NCBI GenBank assembly: GCA_016213435.1 | Contig: JACRAL010000179.1 | Span: 1 to 47,943, forward strand | DNA: 47,943 nucleotides | Source of the DNA: Bacteroidota bacterium | GTDB taxonomy: Bacteria; Bacteroidota; Bacteroidia; Palsa-948 | Direction: 5' to 3' | In this document: positions 18,668-25,464 of the stretch, piece after piece | Numbering within the stretch: position 1 is the stretch's first letter | How the letters are laid out: each line of letters opens with the position of its first letter | Translations under genes and position numbers: made by a program | The notes under the pieces: model-generated | The model's input: the letters and a program-made list of their open reading frames with translations, nothing else | What the model was told of the DNA's origin: nothing | The model's database searches: none

Positions 18668-18701
18668 AATTTTGTTAAGTTACAATTTAGATTTCAATCT
18701 G

Positions 18702-18735
18702 CAAATATAGTGTTTTGATTTTTGATTTATACAAA
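18702..18735 (-). promoter_or_regulatory. Possible promoter of the ParB-like operon
   Basis: Read on the minus strand: TTTG (18732-18735), a 22-bp spacer, and TATATTTG (18702-18709), 34 bp before the ParB-like start codon. The -7 box fits; the spacer is longer than the usual 19-21. Confidence 0.4.
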
Positions 18736-18775
18736 AATATGTGGGTTGAAAATTTGGCTCTTTTGCACCCCAACT

Positions 18776-18798
18776 GGTGCTCGATTGCATCGAGTGCC
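18776..18798 (+). ncRNA. GC-rich hairpin in the defence-island gap (possible small RNA element)
   Basis: Bases 18776-18785 pair with 18789-18798 in ten consecutive pairs around a TGC triloop. Two of them are G-U wobbles if read as plus-strand RNA and mismatches on the other strand, which favours a plus-strand transcript. It lies in a GC-rich stretch (about 18766-18852) that stands out from AT-rich surroundings. There is no match to a tRNA or any RNA family I can recognise. Confidence 0.25.
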
Positions 18799-18859
18799 CA
18801 CGCCAACCGCCCAGGCTAATCGGAGTCTCATGGCACCGCTTCCTGAGTTTGTCCTAATG

Positions 18860-18931
18860 CAAATATACACTTTTATAGAATATTAATCCATAAAAAGATT
18901 TTTAAACAGGATCAATTTTTTTTAAAAAATA
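18860..18931 (-). repeat. ~70-bp direct repeat, copy A
   Basis: It starts CAAATATACACTTTTATAGA and ends around CAGGATCAATTTTTTTT. It is closely similar to copy B at 19631-19703, with a few substitutions and short gaps. Both copies contain CAAATATA, which on the minus strand reads TATATTTG, a promoter-like box. Copy A lies between the toxin gene and the ParB-like operon. Confidence 0.8.
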
Positions 18932-18971
18932 AAAACAGGTAAGCAAATGCATCTCTCGTTAAGCGTAGTTA

Positions 18972-19316
18972 TTAAATCTTTATTGAAAGAACTTTTGCCA
19001 GGCCAATTTTGATTTCATCAATTAATGATTCATTTAACTGTCCTATTCGCCTGATAAATCTTTTCTCAGAAACCGAACGAACCTGAAAACAGTCTGCCCC
19101 TGATTTTTTTGAAAGCCCATTGGTTGATGCAGGTTCAATGCTAACCATCCATGGAGCAATTTCATATCTGTCTTTCCAATCTGTTAATGGAACTATTATT
19201 TTTAAAGGCAACTTCCCGAGTGCGCTGTCATTAACTATAACCGCAGGTCTTTTCTTTTGAATCTCTGCTCCAACTGTAGGATCAAGATTGATTAACCAAA
19301 TTTCACCTTGCTTCAT
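18972..19316 (-). CDS. PemK/MazF-type toxin (endoribonuclease)
   Basis: This 114-residue protein begins MKQGEIWLINLDPTVGAEI and continues KKRPAVIVND, the standard MazF/PemK N-terminus with its catalytic-loop Arg. IIVPLTDW and the C-terminal VRSVSEKRFIRRIG strand also match. MazF toxins cut mRNA at short sequences. I start it at ATG 19316; an ATG six codons upstream would extend it into the antitoxin region without family support. It overlaps the end of the preceding antitoxin gene by 14 bp, the usual TA arrangement, and lies between the two direct repeats. Confidence 0.9.
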   Translation of the reverse strand: MKQGEIWLINLDPTVGAEIQKKRPAVIVNDSALGKLPLKIIVPLTDWKDRYEIAPWMVSIEPASTNGLSKKSGADCFQVRSVSEKRFIRRIGQLNESLIDEIKIGLAKVLSIKI

Positions 19317-19515
19317 AAAAACTTTCAAAATCAAGATTAGTGAATATAGTTAATTCCTTATCATTTTTATAGTCTGGATATAATACATTCGCTGCATACT
19401 TCAATTCATTGTTTTCTTCCTTCTCCCGTATGGTGTGAAGCGCTTTTTCAATTAAAAAAATACGTTTCTGAAAAGGGAGCCTTTCTATTTCTTTTAATAT
19501 TTCTATTGTTCTCAT
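19303..19515 (-). CDS. Cognate antitoxin of the PemK/MazF-type toxin
   Basis: This 70-residue acidic and helical protein starts MRTIEILKEIERLPFQKRIFLIEKAL, so the N-terminal part probably dimerises and the C-terminal acidic part (NDKELTIFTNLDFESFYEAR) would cap the toxin. It is not a MazE AbrB-fold protein; similar short helical partners accompany PemK toxins in Bacteroidota. It is assigned by position (first gene, overlapping the toxin start) and size rather than by a family motif. Confidence 0.75.
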   Translation of the reverse strand: MRTIEILKEIERLPFQKRIFLIEKALHTIREKEENNELKYAANVLYPDYKNDKELTIFTNLDFESFYEAR

Positions 19516-20110
19516 AGTTATTTAATTTATAATGCAAGATTTAAAAAATAAATTCCATCGTTTCCAGTCCAACAATGCCGCATAACGTATTTATAGCGTA
19601 GCGTTTTAAAATTCTAATATTTTACTTTCACAAATATACCCTTTTACAGAATAATATCCATAAAAAGGGATTTTTTTAACAGGATCAATTTTTAAAAAAA
19701 ATACTGTTTAAAACAGATTGAAGCACGGATAAAATTTTTATTATAAAAAAAATATCATGGTTATAGTTGTTGGTCTAAGCAGCCTGTTTAGTTATTTGTC
19801 CTGGTTTTTGGTTTTTTGCGACTATTGACTATGACTTTTGACCAAACCGGCAGCCCTGACTATAAACTATTGACATCAAACTCTAATTAAACTGGCTGTA
19901 ATGACCATAAACCATTAACTTGAACATCATTTAAAATAGCACAGCAAAACGTTATAATTAGAAAAATACGCTTCGATTGCATTTTGAAACGTTTCGATTA
20001 CCTTCTGTTACGTTGCATATTTCATATTTCCTACTACCTCCTGCCGCTTCCCACTGCTTTCTGCCTACTTCACAATACCCCGCTACTGCTCACTGACTAC
20101 CGATTACCGC
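19516..20110. other. 595-bp gap with repeat copy B and word-repeat tracts
   Basis: No gene is seen. It holds direct-repeat copy B (19631-19703), then a stretch of drifting words such as GACTATTGACTATGAC and ACTATAAACTATTGAC (about 19805-19920), and then a minus-strand GTAGGAA/GCGGTAG-type tract that runs into the trmH-like gene. Confidence 0.75.
19631..19703 (-). repeat. ~70-bp direct repeat, copy B (upstream of the antitoxin)
   Basis: It starts CAAATATACCCTTTTACAGA and ends near CAGGATCAATTTTTAAAA. Its minus-strand TATATTTG (19631-19638) lies 116 bp before the antitoxin start and could serve as its promoter box. Together with copy A it encloses the toxin-antitoxin pair. Confidence 0.8.
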
Positions 20111-20140
20111 TTACTTCCTACTTCCTACTACCGCTTCCCA
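20018..20140 (-). repeat. Short-word repeat tract at the 3' end of the trmH-like gene
   Basis: Read on the minus strand this is a patchwork of GGAAGTA, GCGGTAG, GTAATCGG, GGCAGGAGGTAG and similar words. The upstream end forms the last codons of the trmH-like gene. The words match the tandem heptamers after the OPT gene at 2336. Confidence 0.7.
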
Positions 20141-20659
20141 TTTATTAAATAATTCCCACAAGATAATACCGGCGCTCACGGCAACATTAAACGAATGCTT
20201 GGTGCCAAACTGGGGAATCTCGATACAATAATCGCTGAGATTTACAATATTCTGCCCCACCCCATTGATCTCATGCCCGAAAACAATGGCATATTTCAAA
20301 TTTTTATAAACGGTAAAATCCTTTAACGAAATGCTGTTTTCCGCTTGTTCTATTGAAATAATTGTATAACCTTTACTTTTGAGTTTAGTTATGATTTCTT
20401 CGGTTGTTTCATAATATTTCCATGCAACGCTTTCGGTGGCGCCCAGGGCGGTTTTAGTTATTTCTTTATTCGGGGGACTGCCAGTAATCCCGCATAAACA
20501 TATCTCTTCGATTACAAAGGCATCGGAAGTTCTGAAAACAGAACCGATATTATTTAAGCTCCTTACATTATCTAATACTACAACAAACGGGATTTTTCTC
20601 TTCTTTTTAAAATCACCGACAGTCAATCGCCCCAATTCTTCATTCCTGAGTTTTCTCAT
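20111..20659 (-). CDS. SpoU/TrmH-family RNA 2'-O-methyltransferase
   Basis: This 182-residue SPOUT-fold methyltransferase shows motif 1 LDNVRSLNNIGSVFRTSDAF, motif 2 IVFGHEINGV and motif 3 IEIPQFGTKHSFNVAVSAG, with the catalytic Arg and the knot-forming segments in place. It uses S-adenosylmethionine to methylate a ribose in tRNA or rRNA; the target nucleotide is unknown. I start at ATG 20659 because MRKLRNEELGRL is the recurring N-terminus in Bacteroidota. An ATG at 20677 adds six hydrophobic residues. The last eight codons (AVVGSRK and the stop) are written in the GGAAGTA word repeat, so the C-terminus has been reshaped by it. Confidence 0.9.
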   Translation of the reverse strand: MRKLRNEELGRLTVGDFKKKRKIPFVVVLDNVRSLNNIGSVFRTSDAFVIEEICLCGITGSPPNKEITKTALGATESVAWKYYETTEEIITKLKSKGYTIISIEQAENSISLKDFTVYKNLKYAIVFGHEINGVGQNIVNLSDYCIEIPQFGTKHSFNVAVSAGIILWELFNKWEAVVGSRK

Positions 20660-20736
20660 GTATAATAAAAATAACAATTTTTAATTTCGTAAATTAGTAA
20701 AAATATATTTATTTAGTAAAAAAAAATAAACAGGAT

Positions 20737-21927
20737 ATGAATATTCATGAATACCAGGCAAAGGCACTGATCAAGGAATACGGGGTCTATGTACCCGAAG
20801 GAATCACGGCAGACACGCCTGAAGCAGCGCATCAGGCGGCAGTTATCATTAAAAAAAATACCGGAGTAGAGAACTGGGCGGTAAAAGCGCAGATACATGC
20901 CGGCGGAAGAGGCAAAGGAGGCGGCGTTAAAATTGCAAAAAGCATTGAAGATGTTTCAAAGTTTGCAAAAGAAATTCTGGGAATGAACCTTGTTACGCAT
21001 CAGACAGGGCCGCAGGGTAAAAAAGTTCACAAAGTGCTTATTGAGCAGAGTATTTATTTCCCGGGACCCAGCCCTGTAAAAGAATATTATATGAGCATCC
21101 TGCTTAACAGGCAAACCGGAAGAAATATTATAATGTATTCCACCGAAGGAGGAATGGATATAGAAGCCGTGGCCGAAAAAACCCCGCACCTGATCTTTAC
21201 CGAAGAAATCAATCCGTCTGTGGGTATCCGGTCTTTTCAGGCACGCAGAATCGCTTTTAACCTCGGCCTCGAAGGCAAAGCATTCAAGCAGATGACGCAC
21301 TTTGTGGAAGCGCTGTGCAAAGCCTACGAAGAAAGCAATGCTACTCTTGTAGAAATAAATCCCGTATTCAAAACATCCAACGATGCGATCATTGCAGCGG
21401 ATGCAAAAGTTGTGCTTGACGATAATGCCCTGTATATGCATCCCAATTATGCCAATTTAAGGGATATCCATGAAGAAGATCCCACTGAGGTTGAAGCAAG
21501 CCAACAGAATCTAAACTTTATCAAGCTCGACGGGAATGTAGGCTGCATGGTCAACGGGGCAGGCCTTGCCATGGCGACTATGGACATTATTAAATTATCT
21601 GGCGGCGAACCTGCAAACTTTCTTGATGTGGGCGGTTCGGCAAATGCCGAAACGGTTGAAGCAGGCTTCAATATCATTCTCAAAGATCCGAAGGTGAAAG
21701 CGATATTGGTTAATATTTTCGGCGGAATCGTCCGCTGCGACAGGGTGGCCTCGGGTGTTGTTGAAGCTTACAAAAATGTAGGCGAGATAAAAGTGCCCGT
21801 GATCGTTCGCCTCCAGGGCACCAATGCAGAAGAAGGGAAATCCATCATTGATAAATCCGGATTAAAAGTTTATTCAGCCATCACGCTTCAGGAGGCTGCC
21901 GACCTGGTAAAAAGGGTTGTTGAATAA
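20737..21927 (+). CDS. sucC: Succinyl-CoA synthetase, beta subunit
   Basis: This 396-residue ATP-grasp enzyme subunit of the TCA cycle forms or uses succinyl-CoA with ADP or GDP. It has [29 protein letters not shown] (nucleotide-binding loop), LVEINPVF and the C-terminal [10 protein letters not shown]. The alpha subunit gene sucD, often next to sucC, is absent here, but separate positions are common in Bacteroidota. The gene is divergent from the trmH-like gene with a 77-bp gap. Confidence 0.95.
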   Translation: MNIHEYQAKALIKEYGVYVPEGITADTPEAAHQAAVIIKKNTGVENWAVKAQIHAGGRGKGGGVKIAKSIEDVSKFAKEILGMNLVTHQTGPQGKKVHKVLIEQSIYFPGPSPVKEYYMSILLNRQTGRNIIMYSTEGGMDIEAVAEKTPHLIFTEEINPSVGIRSFQARRIAFNLGLEGKAFKQMTHFVEALCKAYEESNATLVEINPVFKTSNDAIIAADAKVVLDDNALYMHPNYANLRDIHEEDPTEVEASQQNLNFIKLDGNVGCMVNGAGLAMATMDIIKLSGGEPANFLDVGGSANAETVEAGFNIILKDPKVKAILVNIFGGIVRCDRVASGVVEAYKNVGEIKVPVIVRLQGTNAEEGKSIIDKSGLKVYSAITLQEAADLVKRVVE

Positions 21928-22033
21928 AATTTTTCTTCAAATACTTCGTTTGCTTTTAGGTAAACGTCAAAAACCATCTGCTCCAGATAGCATATGCAGA
22001 AGGGTAATAAAGCTGATCTGAAATTTGTAAAAT

Positions 22034-22064
22034 TTTGCGAATCGCTTTAAAAAGTTTACTTTTG
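22034..22064 (+). promoter_or_regulatory. Promoter of the polysaccharide locus
   Basis: TTTG (22034-22037), exactly 19 bp, then TACTTTTG (22057-22064): a perfect Bacteroidota promoter, 32 bp before the wecE-like start. It probably drives the whole aminotransferase-acyltransferase-ACP-reductase run. Confidence 0.75.
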
Positions 22065-22096
22065 AAGCCTTTATTATTACGCATAGATAATTTCAG

Positions 22097-23224
22097 ATGA
22101 TTCCATTTAATAAACCTTTGGTCATAGGGAAAGAACAGGAATACCTCATGCAGGCGCTTGGCGGGCAGAAGTTTTCAGGCGACGGAGAATTTACTAAGCG
22201 ATGCAATGAGTGGATCGAAAAAAATACCGGGACAAAAAAAGCATTGCTTACCACATCGTGCACGCATGCCTTAGAAATGGCTGCAATCCTTTCAGGTATC
22301 CAGGAAGGCGACGAAGTAATCGCGCCCTCGTTCACCTTTGTTTCAACAGCCAACGCTTTTGTACTTCGGGGAGCAAAAATCATTTTTACAGACATCCGTC
22401 CCGATACGTTGAATATTAACGAAGAACTTATTGAAACAGCTATCACGAAAAAAACCAAAGCGATTGTTCCTGTACATTATGCCGGCGTTTCCTGTGAAAT
22501 GGATAAAATTCTGGAACTGGCTTCAAAGTATAATTTATTTGTTATCGAAGATGCGGCGCAGGGCATCATGTCGCACTACAAAGGCAAACCGCTCGGCACA
22601 ATAGGTCGCTTTGGTTGTTTTAGTTTTCACGAAACAAAAAATTATCACTGCGGAGAAGGCGGCGCCCTCCTTGTGAATGATGAGAAATATGCTGAGCGGG
22701 CAGAGATCATCAGGGAAAAAGGGACCAACCGGGCAAAATTCTTCAGGGGACAGGTTAATAAATATACATGGGTTGACCTTGGCTCAAGTTATCTGCCGGG
22801 CGAACTGAATGCTGCATTTTTATTTGCGCAATTAGAACGGGCAGAAAGCATCCACGAACGCAGGCTTGCAATCTGGCAAAAATATTTTCAGTTTTTATCT
22901 GTTCTGCAAAGTGAAGGATTATTTGAACTTCCCTTTATTCCCGTACATTGTTCGCACAATGCCCATATGTTTTATATCAAATTAAAAAATATTGAAGAAA
23001 GGCAGAAACTCATAACTCATTTAAAGCAATGCGGGATTCATACCGTATTTCACTACATACCCCTGCATTCATCGGAAGCCGGTTTAAAGTTCGGGCGTTT
23101 TCACGGAGAAGATAAATACACTACGAAAGAAAGCGAACGATTGTTGAGGTTACCGTTTTTTTATGATTTGACAGATACGGAAATTGAGTATGTTTGCGAT
23201 ACCATTAAAAAATTCTTTCATTGA
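22097..23224 (+). CDS. wecE: dTDP-4-amino-4,6-dideoxygalactose transaminase (WecE/RffA type)
   Basis: This 375-residue PLP aminotransferase of the DegT/DnrJ/EryC1/StrS family tracks E. coli WecE/RffA along its length: PSFTFVSTANAFVLRGAKI, VPVHYAGVSCEMD, DAAQGIMSHYKGKPLGTIG, SFHETKNY with the PLP lysine K181, and IREKGTNRAKFFRGQV. WecE converts dTDP-4-keto-6-deoxyglucose to dTDP-4-amino-4,6-dideoxygalactose (Fuc4N). It opens the polysaccharide locus right after a strong promoter. The dTDP-sugar precursor genes (rmlA/rmlB) are not in the window. The 3' end overlaps the next gene's TTG start. Confidence 0.92.
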   Translation: MIPFNKPLVIGKEQEYLMQALGGQKFSGDGEFTKRCNEWIEKNTGTKKALLTTSCTHALEMAAILSGIQEGDEVIAPSFTFVSTANAFVLRGAKIIFTDIRPDTLNINEELIETAITKKTKAIVPVHYAGVSCEMDKILELASKYNLFVIEDAAQGIMSHYKGKPLGTIGRFGCFSFHETKNYHCGEGGALLVNDEKYAERAEIIREKGTNRAKFFRGQVNKYTWVDLGSSYLPGELNAAFLFAQLERAESIHERRLAIWQKYFQFLSVLQSEGLFELPFIPVHCSHNAHMFYIKLKNIEERQKLITHLKQCGIHTVFHYIPLHSSEAGLKFGRFHGEDKYTTKESERLLRLPFFYDLTDTEIEYVCDTIKKFFH

Positions 23225-23865
23225 AATTTATCAGAAAAATATATCGGATCATTGAATTGTTATTGCATGCAGCGATAATATATTTATTCTTAAAACCCAG
23301 ATATTTAATTTTTGGCATTGAAACCGTTTCCCACTATTTACGGCTTTGCAAATCACTGCGCCTTACAAAACGTATTCTTATAGCTTTTGGCGCAAAAATC
23401 GGTAAACGGGATATCAGAATCGGGCCATATATTTATATGCATAATGCATTTTTTAAAAATGATTTTTCAAATCTGTGTATTGGCGAAGATGTTTATATCG
23501 GGCCTCATACGGTTCTTGATCTATATGGAGAAATTACAATCAAAAATCATGTGGCAATCGGGATGAACTCTCACATTTTTACTCATGCCAGTTTTGTCGG
23601 GACCTATAGTATGCTGATGAGAATCAAGGTTGCCAATGTGGTATTCGAAGAATATAGCGGAACAAATCCGTGTGTCACGGTTTTAGCGGGGGTAACGGTT
23701 GGAAGAAATTCATATATTACACCTCACAGCGTAGCTGTTGAAAACATCCCTCCTTATAAAATTGTAAGAGGAAATCCGGCACAAATTATAGCTAATCTTC
23801 CTGAAGAAAAAATGAAATCTTTTGAAACGAAATATTTAGAAAAAATAGGTTGGATAAAATCCTGA
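23221..23865 (+). CDS. Left-handed beta-helix (hexapeptide) acyltransferase
   Basis: This 214-residue protein has an amphipathic N-terminal part followed by hexapeptide repeats (KIGKRDIRIGPYIYM, LCIGEDVYIGPHTV, TIKNHVAIGMNSHIF, VTVLAGVTVGRNSYI) and the typical end IVRGNPAQII. Such enzymes transfer acetyl or other acyl groups to sugars or amino sugars. The start is TTG at 23221, overlapping the previous stop as TTGA; no ATG exists near the conserved N-terminus. Sitting between a Fuc4N transaminase and an acyl carrier protein, it may N-acylate the 4-amino group from acyl-ACP (inference). Confidence 0.8.
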   Translation: MKFIRKIYRIIELLLHAAIIYLFLKPRYLIFGIETVSHYLRLCKSLRLTKRILIAFGAKIGKRDIRIGPYIYMHNAFFKNDFSNLCIGEDVYIGPHTVLDLYGEITIKNHVAIGMNSHIFTHASFVGTYSMLMRIKVANVVFEEYSGTNPCVTVLAGVTVGRNSYITPHSVAVENIPPYKIVRGNPAQIIANLPEEKMKSFETKYLEKIGWIKS

Positions 23866-23868
23866 GAA

Positions 23869-24108
23869 ATGACACAAACAGAAAAATTAAAAAAAGCATT
23901 TGCTGAAGCATTGATTATTGATGAGGCGCTTGTTACAGACACGTTAAAATATCAGAGTATCCCTCAATGGGACTCCATAACACATATGGTTTTAGTCAGC
24001 AGTATTGAAGAAGCCTTTGAACTTTCTTTAGACACAGAAGAAATTATTGATTTAAGCAGTGTTGCCAAAGCAAAAGAAATATTATCAAAAAAAGGTATTA
24101 CTTTTTAA
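23869..24108 (+). CDS. Acyl carrier protein of the polysaccharide locus
   Basis: This 79-residue acidic four-helix protein carries the phosphopantetheine attachment serine S36 within WDSITHM. It differs from the fatty-acid AcpP (no DSLD), so it is a dedicated carrier. It lies 3 bp after the acyltransferase and 9 bp before the reductase, indicating joint expression. It would carry the acyl chain handled by the neighbouring reductase, ligase and LuxE/LuxC-like proteins. Confidence 0.85.
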   Translation: MTQTEKLKKAFAEALIIDEALVTDTLKYQSIPQWDSITHMVLVSSIEEAFELSLDTEEIIDLSSVAKAKEILSKKGITF

Positions 24109-24117
24109 ATTTTTATT

Positions 24118-24861
24118 ATGCTCCTTATAGATAAAACGGCTCTTATTACCGGCTCTGCAAAAGGCATTGGCAAAGCTACTGCAGAACTTTTCAGCAAACA
24201 TGGCGCTAAACTTATCCTGGTGGATCGCGACATGGAAAAACTCGAAAAAATACATGAAGAGTTTATCAAAAAAAATTATCCTGAACCAAAAATATTTCAT
24301 GCAGATGTAAAAAATTTTGAACAGATAAAATCAATTTTTAACGAACTGAATAACTCTAAAATTTTTATTGATATACTTGTAAATAATGCCGGAATAATGG
24401 CCGATTCAATGCTGCAAATGGTTCAGCAGCCACAGGTACAATCCGTGTACGAAGTCAATGTTTTTGGCACTATATATTTCTCGCAGTTTGCCATTAAGTC
24501 TATGATGAGGAAAAGAAAAGGGTCAATTATCAACATAAGTTCTATCATGGGAACAAAAGGCTATATCGGCCAGACAGTATACGGTTCCAGTAAAAGCGCA
24601 ATCATCGGATTCACTCAATCTCTCAGCAAGGAAATAGCTCCTTTGAATATCAGGGTAAATGCGGTAGCTCCTGGTTTTATAGAAACTGATCTTACTCTTA
24701 ACACTCCTCCTGCCGTTCTTGAAAAAACATTATCCTCCATCGGAATGAAACGTCCGGGTAAACCGATTGACGTGGCCAATACCATATTATTTCTGGCCTC
24801 CGACCTTTCGGAATATATTACCGGGCAGGTTATCGGAGTGGATGGAGGGATGATTATTTAA
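24118..24861 (+). CDS. FabG-like short-chain dehydrogenase/reductase
   Basis: This 247-residue Rossmann-fold reductase has the cofactor motif TGSAKGIGKA (11-20), VNNAGIM (88-94), a catalytic Ser near 142 (ISSIMG), Y155 and K159 (YGSSK), and the C-terminal GQVIGVDGGMII. The pattern is that of 3-oxoacyl-ACP reductase (NADPH-dependent) or a close relative. Next to a dedicated ACP, reduction of a 3-oxoacyl-ACP to a 3-hydroxyacyl-ACP is the simplest role. It is followed by a short AAATGT/AAATGG word tract and the DUF559 element. Confidence 0.85.
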   Translation: MLLIDKTALITGSAKGIGKATAELFSKHGAKLILVDRDMEKLEKIHEEFIKKNYPEPKIFHADVKNFEQIKSIFNELNNSKIFIDILVNNAGIMADSMLQMVQQPQVQSVYEVNVFGTIYFSQFAIKSMMRKRKGSIINISSIMGTKGYIGQTVYGSSKSAIIGFTQSLSKEIAPLNIRVNAVAPGFIETDLTLNTPPAVLEKTLSSIGMKRPGKPIDVANTILFLASDLSEYITGQVIGVDGGMII

Positions 24862-24862
24862 A

Positions 24863-24893
24863 ATGTAAAATGGAAAATGTGAAATGTAGGATA
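24863..24893 (+). repeat. Short AAATGTAAAATGG word tract after the reductase gene
   Basis: A drifting repeat of AAATGTA / AAATGGA / AAATGTGA units directly follows the stop codon, in the same style as the other intergenic word tracts of this window. Confidence 0.5.
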
Positions 24894-24909
24894 CAAAAAA
24901 ATCAATTCG

Positions 24910-24933
24910 TTTGCCCCTAACCCTGAAGGGAGC
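24910..24933 (+). repeat. Left inverted repeat flanking the DUF559 gene
   Basis: The 24-nt segment begins TTTGCCCCTAACCCTGAAGG. Its inverse complement recurs at 25356-25379 with 20 of 24 matching positions. Confidence 0.75.
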
Positions 24934-24974
24934 GACTTGATTTTTTAATATATTTCCTGATTATAGAAAAAAAT

Positions 24975-25331
24975 ATGTTTTATTCTGCTAAACCTGCAAT
25001 ATTCAGAAATGCAGAATCTCTAAGGAATAATATGACTAAAGCAGAATTGCTTTTGTGGGAAAGACTGAAACAAAATAAACTTAATGGATATAGATTCAAA
25101 GCGCAGCATCCTGTGAGTCAATTTATAGTTGATTTTTATTGCCACAAAGCAAAATTAGTAATTGAACTTGATGGACCAATACATGAATTGCCAGAAAAAA
25201 AAGAATATGATGCTGGCAGATCATACGAATTAAAACAGTTAGGTATAACAGAAGTCAGATTTATAAATGAACACGTTTTTAACGATATTGAAAACGTGTT
25301 ATCTAAAATAGCTAAATATTTGCCAAAGTAA
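24975..25331 (+). CDS. DUF559 protein with Vsr-like PD-(D/E)XK nuclease fold
   Basis: This 118-residue protein is of the DUF559 family, related to the very-short-patch-repair endonuclease fold. The conserved pattern is FRNAESLRNNMTKAELLLWE, then GYRFKAQHPVSQFIVDFYC and AKLVIELDGPIHE, giving the catalytic acidic set E24, D53 and E64/D66, all present. Its C-terminus IENVLSKIAKYL is typical. The biochemical role of the family is unclear; many copies occur in Bacteroidota genomes between unrelated genes. Confidence 0.85.
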   Translation: MFYSAKPAIFRNAESLRNNMTKAELLLWERLKQNKLNGYRFKAQHPVSQFIVDFYCHKAKLVIELDGPIHELPEKKEYDAGRSYELKQLGITEVRFINEHVFNDIENVLSKIAKYLPK

Positions 25332-25355
25332 TACAGATACGAATTGATTTTCAAC

Positions 25356-25379
25356 ACTCCCTTTAGGGCTTGGGGCAAA
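25356..25379 (-). repeat. Right inverted repeat flanking the DUF559 gene
   Basis: Read on the minus strand it begins TTTGCCCCAAGCCCTAAAGG, an inverse of 24910-24933 with four differences (TAA/AAG, G/A and the last base). Confidence 0.75.
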
Positions 25380-25464
25380 TGTTGAAAATCAATAAAGTTT
25401 ATTACCTATACGTTTTTTACAGAACCAAATATTTTGAATGATATAAAATTTCATTGAATGTAGG

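Larger units (their letters stand above)
18668..18971. other. Gap between the ParB-like operon and the toxin gene
   Basis: It contains a promoter-like box for the operon close to 18667, a markedly GC-rich island at about 18766-18852 with a strong hairpin, and the first copy of a ~70-bp direct repeat (18860-18931). No gene is visible. Confidence 0.7.
24910..25379. mobile_element. Possible DUF559 cassette bounded by imperfect inverted repeats
   Basis: A ~470-bp unit consists of two 24-nt inverted repeats and a single gene for a DUF559 nuclease-like protein. It lies between the reductase and the AMP-ligase of what looks like one pathway. No transposase is present, so mobility would depend on the DUF559 protein or an outside enzyme. 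This is inference. Confidence 0.4.

Noticed and set aside
18766-18852. tRNA or tmRNA fragment
   Set aside because: No acceptor stem, anticodon arm or GTTCRANYC-type T-loop could be laid out around the hairpin.
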